A DNA stretch of 64,000 nt from CAVONB01 sp963697205 (lineage in GTDB: Bacteria > Pseudomonadota > Alphaproteobacteria > Rhizobiales > Hyphomicrobiaceae), in NCBI GenBank assembly GCA_963697205.1, contig CAVONB010000015.1:62001-126000 (forward strand). Reading direction: 5' to 3'. A program made the position numbers and the translations under genes. The notes beneath the pieces were generated by a model. The model ran no database searches. It was not told the DNA's origin and saw nothing but the letters and a program-made list of their open reading frames with translations. Positions 54,797 through 63,668 of the stretch are shown here, piece after piece. Every line of letters starts with the position of its first letter. Positions within the stretch are counted from its first letter, which is position 1.

Positions 54797-55968
54797 ATGG
54801 CCACCACGCCGACCGCCCTGAAACAGCTCGACAAGGCTTTGAAGCAGGTGCGCGACCTCGGCCTCAGTGTCGAGCCGACCGGAGAGGCGCCGATCGGTGG
54901 CCTCCTCGAGCAGATCTACGATCTCGATCGCGACAACATCGCCGTCATCGCCAAGACGCTAGCGCAGGTGTCGCTGTTCAACGAGATCGTGCGCAACGAA
55001 ATCTCGGAGATGCACGTCGGGCAGCGCTACGAGGACATCGTCTATGCGCTTCAACTCGATCCGCGACGACGCCAAGCGTCTGGTCGACCAGCTCGAGGAC
55101 GGCAAGATCAACACGCTCGAGCGGGTCGGCCAACGTCTGGATGAAAGTACGCCGCGGCGACATCGCCGACCGGTTCGACGAGATCAAGCTACACCTACCT
55201 GGAGGTGGCCAAGGACGCCAAGGACCAGATCGTGCGCGAAGGCCGCATCCTCGACGCCTACAACGACTTCCGCGTCGCCTACAAGCAGGCGCAGGTGCTG
55301 TCGCTTAAGGTGCTGCAGAACGCGGAAAAGCAGCTGGCGGCGGCCAAGAAGGAGCTTGAGAAGGCGTCGAAGGCGGTCGATGCCTACAAGGGCGAGGACC
55401 TGTCGGCGCGGGCCGAACTCGAGATGGCGCGCGACGAGCAGATCCGCGCGCTGCAGGACGAGGAGAAGCGCTACCAGATCGCCAAGGACCTCGCCGACAA
55501 CCTGACCATCGGCTACAACACGTCGGAAGTGATCATGTCGCGGCTGACGGCAGACGACGAGCGCCAAGGAGCGCGTCTACCAGCAGGCGGTCAGCTTCTT
55601 CTCCACCAACGAGGCCGTGCTGACGGCACTGAAGGCGTCGTTCACCGGCTTGTTCGGCCTCAACGAGTCGACACGCACGCTGGAGAGCATGAAGAAGGGC
55701 GTCGAAGAGAGCCTCGAGACGCTGTCCGAGGTCGGCGACAAGGTGCAGGAGGCCGCCGTCAAGGCCGGCTACGGGCCGACGGTGAAAGCGGAATCGCGTC
55801 AAGATGCTGGTCGATTCCGTGGTCAACTTCCAGATCCGCTCGCGCGAGATCATCAACGAGATGCGGGCGCTCGCCACGCGCAATTCCGAGGAGATCCGCG
55901 AGGCGGTCGAGGACGGCAAGCGGCGGCTCGCGCGGCTCGCCGTCGAGGGCGGGCGGCTCCTCGAGTAG
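54797..55968 (+). CDS. Helical coiled-coil protein, cluster gene 2, frame broken
   Basis: About 390 residues in total. It opens MATTPTALKQLDKALKQVRD and reads ISEMHVGQRYEDI, FNSIRDDAKRLVDQLEDGKI, a long coiled coil (KVLQNAEKQLAAAKKELEKA), LQDEEKRYQIAKDLADNLTI, KERVYQQAVSFFSTNEAVLT, and it ends RRLARLAVEGGRLLE. Five frame changes are needed (about 55049, 55145, 55187, 55548, 55795), the densest break cluster outside ptsP-lysC. Similar full-length proteins are annotated vaguely as cell-surface or coiled-coil proteins in related genomes. There is a loose likeness to TelA-type helical proteins only. Probably cytoplasmic; function unknown. Confidence 0.7.
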
Positions 55969-56057
55969 GACAGCGGATTCGCACATGTCGTGCTGCCGAC
56001 ACTACCGCCGGCTCAGCCGGTCCACCGAAGCGTTCGTCTTCGCCGCTCGACGACGTC

Positions 56058-56951
56058 ATGATCGCCATGGACGTCGTCGACGACGCTGCGCCACGATCGG
56101 CAACTGTCGAGCGCGAGCTCAACGACGAGGCGCGGCGCAAGGACCTGATCGAACGGCTGCGCGAGATCTATCGCGGGCAGGGCATCGAGGTGCCGGACCA
56201 CGTTCTCGAGCAGGGTGTGAACGCGCTTGAGCAGGATCGATTCGTCTACAAGGCGCCGGCCGACAGCTTGAAGGCACGGCTCGCCCGCCTCTACGTGTCG
56301 CGTGGACGGTGGGGCAAGTATGCCGGCGGCGCGGCCGCGGCGGTCGGCGCGGTGTGGCTGTGGGACTATGCCGTGATCGAACGGCCGAAGCGCGAGGCGC
56401 AGGCGACGATCCAGCGGGAACTCGCGACCACGCTGCCGCAGCGTCTCGACAAGGCCGTGGCCGACATTCGCCAGGAAGCGCGCGATCCGGCGGTGGTGAC
56501 GCAGGCCGAGCAATTGCGGGTCAGCGGGCAAAACGCGGCAACGTCCGGCGACATCGCGCAGGCGCGCAAGGTCGCAAGCCAGCTCGACGAGATGCTGAAG
56601 GCGCTGCGCGACGAATACGAGATCCGGATCGTGAGTCGGGAAGGCCAGCTGACCGGGCTGTGGCGCGTGCCGAAGGCGGCGCCGGACACCTACAATTACT
56701 ATCTGGTGGTGGAGGCGGTGGACGCCGCCGGCAAGCGGCTGGCGCGCACGATCGAGAACGAGGAAACCGGCAGCCGGGACACGGTGTCGTTGTGGGCCCA
56801 GCGCGTCGATCGGTCCGTGCTCGAGGGGGTGCGCGCCGACAAGCTTGACGACGGCATCATCCAGAAATCCGTGGCAGGCCGGAAGACGCGCGGCACCTTG
56901 AAGCCGGAGTGGACCATTCCGGTCGCCGGCGGCGCGATCACGCGGTGGTAG
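56058..56951 (+). CDS. DUF6384 family protein, cluster gene 3
   Basis: 297 residues. It matches the DUF6384 pattern: MIAMDVVDDAAPRSATVERE, LIERLREIYRGQGIEVPDHV, one membrane helix GGAAAAVGAVWLWDYAV after ~90 residues, then a periplasmic or second soluble domain with LRDEYEIRIVSREGQLTGLW, DTYNYYLVVEAVDAAGK and the closing DKLDDGIIQKSVAGRKTRGT. The residues before 56058 (PLDDV) look like family sequence, so the true start is probably ATG 55985 with one indel between. It lies nine bases before the next cluster gene. Confidence 0.75.
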   Translation: MIAMDVVDDAAPRSATVERELNDEARRKDLIERLREIYRGQGIEVPDHVLEQGVNALEQDRFVYKAPADSLKARLARLYVSRGRWGKYAGGAAAAVGAVWLWDYAVIERPKREAQATIQRELATTLPQRLDKAVADIRQEARDPAVVTQAEQLRVSGQNAATSGDIAQARKVASQLDEMLKALRDEYEIRIVSREGQLTGLWRVPKAAPDTYNYYLVVEAVDAAGKRLARTIENEETGSRDTVSLWAQRVDRSVLEGVRADKLDDGIIQKSVAGRKTRGTLKPEWTIPVAGGAITRW

Positions 56952-56959
56952 GACGGTTT

Positions 56960-58441
56960 ATGCTCAGCGGCCAACAGACCCTCGGCGAGATCGAGACAGC
57001 GATCGGCAACCTGCACACCCAGGAGCGCTCGCTGCAAGCGGATCTGGAGCGCGCGAACGGCGAGCGGATGAAGCTTTTCGAGCAGCGCACGGCGGCCTTC
57101 AAGGAACTCGCGACGGTGCGCGCCAAAAGTGCGGTCGCCGACGGGGTGATCGACGAGGCCGACAGGCTCGGTCATCGCGTCAAGGCGATGCTGCGCGCCC
57201 GGCAGACGACGATCGACGCGCTGAAGGAGCGGGCACGCACGGCGATGAGCCGCCGGGAAAGCCTCGTCGCGGAGACGCAAACGCTGCGCTCGCAGATCGC
57301 GGCGCTGGAAAAGCAGCTGGACGAGGCCGCCGAACGGGCCAGGGGCGAGTTGCAAGGCGACCCGGCGTATGCTGCCAGCGTGGCGGCGCGCGATGCGGCG
57401 AAGTCGGTTTTCGACAAGGCCGCGGAAAAGACGCACCGCGCGGAGGCCGATCGCGCCACCAAGGGCCGTGCCTACGAGAGCGATCCGCTCTTCATGTACC
57501 TGTGGAACCGGAAATATCGCAGCGCCGCCTACCGGCCGTCGCCGCTGATTCGCTGGGCGGACGACCAGGTCGCCGCGCTGGTCGGCTACAACGAGGCGCG
57601 CGCGAACTACACCATCCTGCAGGAGATCCCGGTGCGCCTGCGCGCGCACACCGAGGGACTGAGGAGCGAGTTGGAGGCGGCACAGACGGTGGTCGATACG
57701 GCGGTCGCAGAGCGGATCCGCGCGAACGCGGGCGGCGATCTCGTAGCGTCGATCGATGCGGCACGCCAGCGGCGCGGCGAGCTGAACCGCAACCTAGACA
57801 CGACCGAGGCGGAACTGACGGACATCGCGGCCCAGCTCAACCGCTACGCAGAGGGCCTCGACGAAGGCTTCCAGAACGCCGTCGCCGTGTCCGCGGAATT
57901 CCTGGAGCAGGAAAGCTACGAGCGGCTCGTCGCGATGGCGCGGGCGACGGTGGCACCGACGGACGACGAGATCGTGTCCCGCATCGGCGTCATCGACGGA
58001 CGCATCGGCGGGCTGAAGGCGGACATCGAGACCAAGCGGGGCGAGCTGGAAACGCTCGCCAAGCGGCGGGCCGAGCTGATGCAGATCGCGGCGGACTTCC
58101 GTCGCTCGCACTATGACGAGCCGGGCTCGGTGTTTACGTCCAACGACATCGCCGGGGCGCTGCTGGAGGCACTCATTCGCGGAACGCTGTCGCGTGACGG
58201 CTATTGGGACCGCATCCGGCGCGGGCAGACCTGGCGCGGGCGGCCGGCCGACCCGTTCCGGCGCGACAACGGCTGGCCGCCGTTCGGTGGTGGCTGGATG
58301 GGCGGAAGCTGGGGCGGTGGCGGCACTTGGGGAAGCAGCGGTGGCTCCTGGGGGCGCCGCCGCGACGACGATGATGACGATGACGACGACGACGATGATC
58401 GTCGGCGGGGTCGGCGGTTCCGCACCGGTGGCGGGTTTTAG
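56960..58441 (+). CDS. Coiled-coil protein with Gly/Trp-rich and poly-Asp tail, cluster gene 4
   Basis: 493 residues. Nearly all coiled coil from 1 to ~420: QTLGEIETAIGNLHTQERSL, TLRSQIAALEKQLDEAAERA, RIGGLKADIETKRGELETLA. Between lies a short conserved-looking FMYLWNRKYRSAAYRPSPLI. The last ~55 residues are unusual: a Gly/Trp/Ser-rich run (GGGWMGGSWGGGGTWGSSGG), twelve consecutive Asp (codons at 58364-58399), then Arg-rich to the end. No signal or membrane helix. It starts eight bases after the DUF6384 stop, so the two are almost certainly one operon. Confidence 0.8.
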   Translation: MLSGQQTLGEIETAIGNLHTQERSLQADLERANGERMKLFEQRTAAFKELATVRAKSAVADGVIDEADRLGHRVKAMLRARQTTIDALKERARTAMSRRESLVAETQTLRSQIAALEKQLDEAAERARGELQGDPAYAASVAARDAAKSVFDKAAEKTHRAEADRATKGRAYESDPLFMYLWNRKYRSAAYRPSPLIRWADDQVAALVGYNEARANYTILQEIPVRLRAHTEGLRSELEAAQTVVDTAVAERIRANAGGDLVASIDAARQRRGELNRNLDTTEAELTDIAAQLNRYAEGLDEGFQNAVAVSAEFLEQESYERLVAMARATVAPTDDEIVSRIGVIDGRIGGLKADIETKRGELETLAKRRAELMQIAADFRRSHYDEPGSVFTSNDIAGALLEALIRGTLSRDGYWDRIRRGQTWRGRPADPFRRDNGWPPFGGGWMGGSWGGGGTWGSSGGSWGRRRDDDDDDDDDDDDRRRGRRFRTGGGF

Positions 58442-58574
58442 CGGTGTTCGACCGCGCCAAATTTCTCCTGTCGTGGCCCGGCTGGGGCATGGCCTCCGTT
58501 GAACCGTTCCAGGCTGTGCGGCGACAAACGGGGCAGCGTCGCGCTTAGCCGATCGCCAACGCGAGAGCACCGCC

Positions 58575-59336
58575 ATGTTCTGGGCAAACGTTGAACCGAA
58601 CGCGACGCCGCGGCTCGAAGCGGCCGTGGCTCATGCCTATGACGTTTTCGCGCGCTATCGGCTGTCGAGCACGATCATCCATTGCGATTGCCCGGTGTGC
58701 ATGACAGCGGAGACGGCCGCCCAGCTCTCGACGCTGTCGCTGACGGACATTCCAGCGGCGCTGCTGGGCGAGTACACGAATTCGGCGCATGGCATGGACG
58801 ACGCGATTGCGCCGGAGTTCAAGCATTTCCTGCCGCGCTATCTGGACCTGATCGCTCACTGCGATCCGCCGTCGCCTCTGGGGCTTGAGACAGTCCTGAC
58901 ACGCCTGGAGGGGTATCGCGCGTCGTGGCCCAGCGACGAAGTGGCGGCCATCGACGGGTTCTTCGACGCGTTCGTGGAAGCGAGCCTGGCGCAGCTGTAC
59001 TTGCTGGAATGGCCGGTGGGCTATCGGCTCGGATACGACATGGGGGAGGTCCTGGGCATGGTGATCCTGGCCGGCGGCGACCTGCATCGCGTGCTCGCGG
59101 TGTTCGACCAGGCGCCCGATCCGGACGCCGCCGTCCACATGGCCAGCATGAGGGGCAATGTGGCCGTGCGGGACGGGTTCGCGACCTTCGAGAATGCGCA
59201 TTACGATGCCTATCCCGAGGCGGCGCGATCCGTCGGAGCCTGGCTCATGCGCGACTGCGTCAGCGCACGCATCGCGAAGGCGCGGGCGACACTCCAGGAT
59301 CCCAAATACGACGGCTTGTTCGAGCGGGGCAGCTAG
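58575..59336 (+). CDS. Hypothetical protein with C-x-C-x2-C motif
   Basis: Not recognised. 253 residues opening MFWANVEPNATPRLEAAVAH. A probable metal site near residue 37: IIHCDCPVCMTAETAAQLS (C-x-C-x2-C). The rest is mostly alpha-helical with a large acidic component (SDEVAAIDGFFDAFVEASLA; LGYDMGEVLGMVILAGGDLH). No signal peptide. It follows the coiled-coil operon by 133 bases on the same strand and may belong to the cluster, but its spacing makes that uncertain. Confidence 0.68.
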   Translation: MFWANVEPNATPRLEAAVAHAYDVFARYRLSSTIIHCDCPVCMTAETAAQLSTLSLTDIPAALLGEYTNSAHGMDDAIAPEFKHFLPRYLDLIAHCDPPSPLGLETVLTRLEGYRASWPSDEVAAIDGFFDAFVEASLAQLYLLEWPVGYRLGYDMGEVLGMVILAGGDLHRVLAVFDQAPDPDAAVHMASMRGNVAVRDGFATFENAHYDAYPEAARSVGAWLMRDCVSARIAKARATLQDPKYDGLFERGS

Positions 59337-59562
59337 CCCAGATCCGATTGTCACAAATTACCAAAACCTCACCTCGGTTCCCGCAATGTCCTAAACATTG
59401 TTCTTCCGGGCTTAGGCGGATCGTCAAACCCAGTCGCTATGTTGTCTTGGCCTAGAGCATGGGCACTTCGAGGACGCAACGGGCGTCAGGGGATCGGTGA
59501 ACCCCTGGCGTTCGTTGTGCTGTGTGGCCTGCCAGGCAAGCTAGGGCGACGCCGTCCGGCTG

Positions 59563-59847
59563 CTAGAGGCCCGGCACGACCTGCATGAAGCGGCGGATGA
59601 TCTTGGTCTCGAACAGGCCAACCTTCTCGAAGGGATCGGTGGCCGTGATGCGGTCGGCGTGATCGCGGCTGTCGGCCTCGATGATCCAGACGCTGCCGGT
59701 CATCTTCTCGCCGTCGTCCGTGAGCGTCGGGCCGGCGAAGACCAGCGTCTTGCCAAGCGTCTTTGCCCATTCGAGATGCGCGGGGCGGGTGTCCATGCGC
59801 AACGCCTCGGTGCCCGGCTTGTCGGCCCGGTAGATGTAGAAGAGCAT
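59563..59847 (-). CDS. YciI-like protein
   Basis: 94 residues. Ferredoxin-like YCII fold: MLFYIYRADKPGTEALRMDT, RPAHLEWAKTLGKTLVFAGP (conserved His of the family), GSVWIIEADSRDHADRITAT, DPFEKVGLFETKIIRRF. Family members are small dimeric proteins of mostly unknown activity. The antisense ORFs over it are shadows. Confidence 0.9.
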   Translation of the reverse strand: MLFYIYRADKPGTEALRMDTRPAHLEWAKTLGKTLVFAGPTLTDDGEKMTGSVWIIEADSRDHADRITATDPFEKVGLFETKIIRRFMQVVPGL

Positions 59848-59981
59848 ATGATTTGTGCTGCCGATTGTTTCGCAAAGTCAGGCGCAAGTGTAACGGTGTC
59901 TGGCGCGGCACGCCAATTCGCAGCACAGCCCAGATGCTTCAGGTCGTTGGATGCTGGACGCAAGGCCCAGGATGACATGGC

Positions 59982-60653
59982 CTAGCCGCGCTCTCCGAAG
60001 ATGGCGCTGCCGACGCGGACGTGGGTGGCGCCGAGCTCGACGGCTGTCTCGTAGTCCGCGCTCATGCCAATGCTGAGGCCCGTGAGCCCGCACTCGCCGG
60101 CGAGCTTGGCGAGGAAGGCGAAGTGGACGGCCGGCTCCTCATCCACCGGCGGGATGCACATCAGACCGGCGATGGCGAGGCGCAGTTCGGAGCGGCAGAA
60201 ATCGACGAAGGCTTTCGTGTCCTGGGCGGCGATGCCGGCTTTCTGCGGCTCCGCGCCGGTGTTGACCTCGACGAAGAGTTGTAGCGTCCGGCCTTGTTTC
60301 TCCATCTCGGCGGCGACGGTGCGGGCGATCTTTTCGCGGTCGATGGTGTGGATGGCATCGAACAGGGCGACGGCTTCCTTGGCCTTGTTCGATTGGAGAG
60401 GGCCGATCAGGTGGAGCTGCGCATCGGGATAATCGGCCTTGAGCGCCGGCCACTTGGTCTTGGCCTCCTGGACACGGTTCTCGCCGAAGACGCGGTGGCC
60501 GGCGATGAGCGCCGGGCGGATCTCCTCGGCGCCGAAGGTCTTGGAGACGGCGATCAGATGCACGGCGGACGGGTCTCGGCCGACCGACCGCGCCGCATTG
60601 GCGATGCGGCGGCGGACGTCGCCGAGGCGGGCAGAGAGCGCTTCATGATTCAT
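59982..60653 (-). CDS. YggS family pyridoxal phosphate-binding protein (PLPHP)
   Basis: 223 residues. PLP Lys in HLIAVSKTFGAEEIRPALI, then GENRVQEAKTKWPAL, LHLIGPLQSNKAKEAVALFD, LFVEVNTGAEPQKAGI, LTGLSIGMSADYETAVELGA and THVRVGSAIFGERG. PLPHP proteins keep PLP homeostasis and have no catalytic activity known. It is divergent from leuS, 378 bases away. Confidence 0.94.
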   Translation of the reverse strand: MNHEALSARLGDVRRRIANAARSVGRDPSAVHLIAVSKTFGAEEIRPALIAGHRVFGENRVQEAKTKWPALKADYPDAQLHLIGPLQSNKAKEAVALFDAIHTIDREKIARTVAAEMEKQGRTLQLFVEVNTGAEPQKAGIAAQDTKAFVDFCRSELRLAIAGLMCIPPVDEEPAVHFAFLAKLAGECGLTGLSIGMSADYETAVELGATHVRVGSAIFGERG

Positions 60654-60798
60654 GTGAAATGTCCGTCCTGACCGTTGCGCCGCGGGCGGGTGCTGGATGG
60701 GACCTGGCGACCGCAGCGACCGATCCCACCGGATATGTCGATCAAATCAAGTCCTGTCGACATGTCGAGAGGCCAGCAGCGCCCTCGATCCGGTTCTT

Positions 60799-60829
60799 AG
60801 AGCGTTTCCGACTTAGGCGGAAACGCTCT
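60799..60829. repeat. Perfect 12-base hairpin AGAGCGTTTCCG
   Basis: AGAGCGTTTCCG (60799-60810), loop ACTTAGG, CGGAAACGCTCT (60818-60829). Such AGCGTTTCC palindromes are dispersed in alphaproteobacterial genomes. Possible terminator or mobile hairpin; only one copy in this window. Confidence 0.75.
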
Positions 60830-60840
60830 TGGTTCTTCTC

Positions 60841-60930
60841 GCTCACGGCGCGTCGCGCCTCCGCGGGGGCGGTCTACCGACCGGGTCGCGGTCGCGGCCT
60901 GCGACTTTGATTCCGTCGAAGGCGAAGCGG
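60841..60930. repeat. GC-rich dispersed repeat, copy B
   Basis: Begins GCTCACGGCGC like copy A at 5951 and shares with it the blocks CCGGG, GCGGCCTG, CGACTT and TTCC-TC-AA in order, with a few indels. It sits between the 12-base hairpin and the leuS start. Aligned by eye only. Confidence 0.4.
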
Positions 60931-61031
60931 GCCTTGCTGCCCGTGCCCACCCCTGCCTTGACCCTTCGCCCCCTTTCGGGCTCATTACGCCGCCAAATTG
61001 ATCCTGTTCGCACGCGCGAGACCGCCGACCC

Positions 61032-63668
61032 ATGTCCACCGAACGCTACAACGCCGCCGTCGCCGAGAAGCGCTGGCAGGCCGTCTGGGACGAAAAGCAG
61101 ATCTTCAAGGCGTCGAACGACGAGACGCGGCCGAAGTCTTATGTCCTGGAAATGTTCCCCTATCCATCGGGGCGCATCCACATGGGGCACGTGCGCAACT
61201 ACTCCATGGGCGACGTGTTTGCGCGCTACAAGAGATCCAAAGGTTTCAACGTCTTGCATCCGATGGGCTGGGATGCTTTCGGGATGCCGGCCGAGAACGC
61301 GGCGATGGAGCGGCGCTCGCATCCGGCGACGTGGACGTATGCCAACATCGAGACGATGAAGGGCCAGCTGAAGTCGATGGGCCTTTCCCTCGACTGGTCG
61401 CGGGAGGTCGCGACGTGTGCGCCGGACTACTACGCCCAGCAGCAGAAGCTGTTCCTCGATTTCCTGGCCAAGGGGCTCGCCTACCGGCGCTCATCGAAGG
61501 TCAACTGGGATCCGGTCGATCATACCGTGCTCGCCAATGAGCAGGTGATCGACGGGCGCGGCTGGCGCTCGGGCGCGCTGGTGGAGCAGCGTGAGCTGAC
61601 ACAATGGTTCTTCCGGATCACGAAGTATTCCGACGAGCTGCTGGATGCACTCGGCACGCTCGACAAGTGGCCGGAGAAGGTGCGCCTGATGCAGGCGAAC
61701 TGGATCGGGCGCTCGGAAGGCATGCTGGTCCGGTGGGCGCTCGCCGCCCAGACCGCGCCGAAGGGCTTTAGCGAACTCGAGGTCTACACGACGCGCCCGG
61801 ACACCCTGTTCGGCGCCTCGTTCATGGCGATCGCGCCCGACCATCCGCTGGCGAAGGCGGCGGCGGAGAAGAATGCGGCGCTTGCGGCGTTCTGCGAGGA
61901 GTGCCGGCGGATGGGCACGTCGGTCGCGGACCTGGAAAGCGCAGAGAAAAAAGGCTTCGACACGGGTATCAAGGCGGTGCACCCGCTCGACCCCAACTGG
62001 GAGCTGCCGGTCTACGTCGCCAACTTCATCCTGATGGACTACGGAACGGGCGCGATCTTCGGCTGCCCCTCCGGCGACCAGCGCGACATCGAGTTCGCGC
62101 GCACCTATGGCCTGCCGGTCGTGCCGGTCGTGGTTCCTGCCGAAGAGGCGCGGCGCGGCAGCGTGCTCGATGCCATCGCAGCCGGCACGGCCTATGCCGA
62201 AGACGGCGTCATGATCAATTCCAGGTTCCTCGACGGGCTCGACACCAAGGCCGCGTTCGACGCGGTGGCGGCAAAGCTCGAGGGCGCCAAATTCGACGGC
62301 AAGCCGGTCGGCCAACGCAAGATCAACTATCGCCTGCGGGACTGGGGCATCTCGCGCCAGCGCTACTGGGGCTGCCCGATTCCGGTCATCCATTGCGAGG
62401 CGTGTGGCGTGGTGCCGGTGCCGGAAGTCGACCTGCCGGTGCGGCTGCCCGACGATGTGACCTTCGACAAGCCGGGCAACCCGCTCGACCGGCATCCGAC
62501 GTGGGGCAAGGTTTCGTGCCCGACGTGCGGCAAGCCGGCCCGGCGCGAGACGGACACGATGGATACGTTCGTGGATTCCTCATGGTACTTCGTGCGCTTC
62601 ACAGCGCCAGACGCCAAAGGCCCGAGCGACATCAATGCGGCCAGCTACTGGCTGCCGGTCGACCAGTACATCGGCGGCATCGAGCATGCGATCCTACATC
62701 TGCTCTACTCGCGCTTCTTTGCCCGCGCGATGGTGGAGACCGGGCATCTGCCGCAGGGCGTGAAGGAGCCGTTCGCGGCGCTATTCACGCAAGGCATGGT
62801 GACTCACGAGACCTATCGCGGCGCGAACGGGCAGTGGATGCTGCCCGGCGATGTGCGTTTCGAGGGCGAGGGCGACGCGCGACGCGCGTTCGACATCAAG
62901 AGCGGGACCAAAGTCGAGATCGGCGCCATCGAGAAGATGTCGAAATCGAAGAAGAATCTCGTCGATCCCGACGACATCATCCAGGAGTACGGCGCGGACT
63001 GCGCGCGCTGGTTCATGCTGTCCGACAGCCCACCGGAGCGCGACCTGATCTGGACGGAGGCCGGCGTGGCGGGTGCCAGCCGCTTCATCCAGAGAGTGTG
63101 GCGCATCACCAACGCCGTCGCGGATGGCGGCGGGGCTGCCAAGGACGCGCCCAAGCCCGGCGATTTCGGCTCGGAGGCGCTGGCCCTGAGGCGGGCCGCC
63201 CACAAGGCGCTGGACGCTGTCGGCCAGGCGATCGAGCGGCTGCGCTTCAATGTGGCGGTTGCGCAACTGTATGAGCTAACCAACACGATCACGGCCGCGC
63301 AGGGCAAGGCGGCAGCGCCGGATCTCGCATGGGCGCTGCGGGAAGCCACCGAATTTCTAGTCCAGATGATCGGCCCGATGATGCCGCATCTGGCAGAGGA
63401 ATGCTGGGCGCGGCTCGGCTACAACACCTTGATCGCCAATCAGCCCTGGCCCGCGGCGGAGGCGGCGTTGCTCGTTGACGATACGATCACCATTGCCGTA
63501 CAGGTCAATGGCAAGCGGCGTGATGAGCTGACCATTGCGCGCGGGGCGGGCAATTCCGAGATCGAGGCTCAGGCCTTGAGCCTCGAATCCGTTCAGCGGG
63601 CGCTGGAGGGACGGCCTGTCAAAAAGGTCATCGTGGTGCCGCAGAGGATCGTGAATGTCGTCGCGTGA
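61032..63668 (+). CDS. leuS: Leucyl-tRNA synthetase
   Basis: 878 residues, full length. HIGH-type PYPSGRIHMGHVRNYSMGDV, editing domain with VYTTRPDTLFGASFMAIAPD, a zinc-ribbon-like CEACGVVPVPEVD ... CPTCGKPARRETD, and KMSKS in IEKMSKSKKNLVDPDDIIQE. It ends VVPQRIVNVVA. Class I synthetase charging tRNA-Leu. The stop overlaps lptE by 14 bases, the usual leuS-lptE-holA operon. Intact frame. Confidence 0.97.
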   Translation: MSTERYNAAVAEKRWQAVWDEKQIFKASNDETRPKSYVLEMFPYPSGRIHMGHVRNYSMGDVFARYKRSKGFNVLHPMGWDAFGMPAENAAMERRSHPATWTYANIETMKGQLKSMGLSLDWSREVATCAPDYYAQQQKLFLDFLAKGLAYRRSSKVNWDPVDHTVLANEQVIDGRGWRSGALVEQRELTQWFFRITKYSDELLDALGTLDKWPEKVRLMQANWIGRSEGMLVRWALAAQTAPKGFSELEVYTTRPDTLFGASFMAIAPDHPLAKAAAEKNAALAAFCEECRRMGTSVADLESAEKKGFDTGIKAVHPLDPNWELPVYVANFILMDYGTGAIFGCPSGDQRDIEFARTYGLPVVPVVVPAEEARRGSVLDAIAAGTAYAEDGVMINSRFLDGLDTKAAFDAVAAKLEGAKFDGKPVGQRKINYRLRDWGISRQRYWGCPIPVIHCEACGVVPVPEVDLPVRLPDDVTFDKPGNPLDRHPTWGKVSCPTCGKPARRETDTMDTFVDSSWYFVRFTAPDAKGPSDINAASYWLPVDQYIGGIEHAILHLLYSRFFARAMVETGHLPQGVKEPFAALFTQGMVTHETYRGANGQWMLPGDVRFEGEGDARRAFDIKSGTKVEIGAIEKMSKSKKNLVDPDDIIQEYGADCARWFMLSDSPPERDLIWTEAGVAGASRFIQRVWRITNAVADGGGAAKDAPKPGDFGSEALALRRAAHKALDAVGQAIERLRFNVAVAQLYELTNTITAAQGKAAAPDLAWALREATEFLVQMIGPMMPHLAEECWARLGYNTLIANQPWPAAEAALLVDDTITIAVQVNGKRRDELTIARGAGNSEIEAQALSLESVQRALEGRPVKKVIVVPQRIVNVVA

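Larger units (their letters stand above)
60654..61031. other. Divergent intergenic region yggS / leuS with hairpins
   Basis: 378 bases holding the two repeats listed separately. The remainder is GC-rich and I see no gene. The ORFs crossing it are short and lack protein character. Confidence 0.45.

Noticed and set aside
54797..55968. Calling the helical cluster protein TelA (tellurite resistance)
   Set aside because: Only general helical similarity; I cannot see TelA-specific motifs, and the neighbours do not fit a ter/tel operon.
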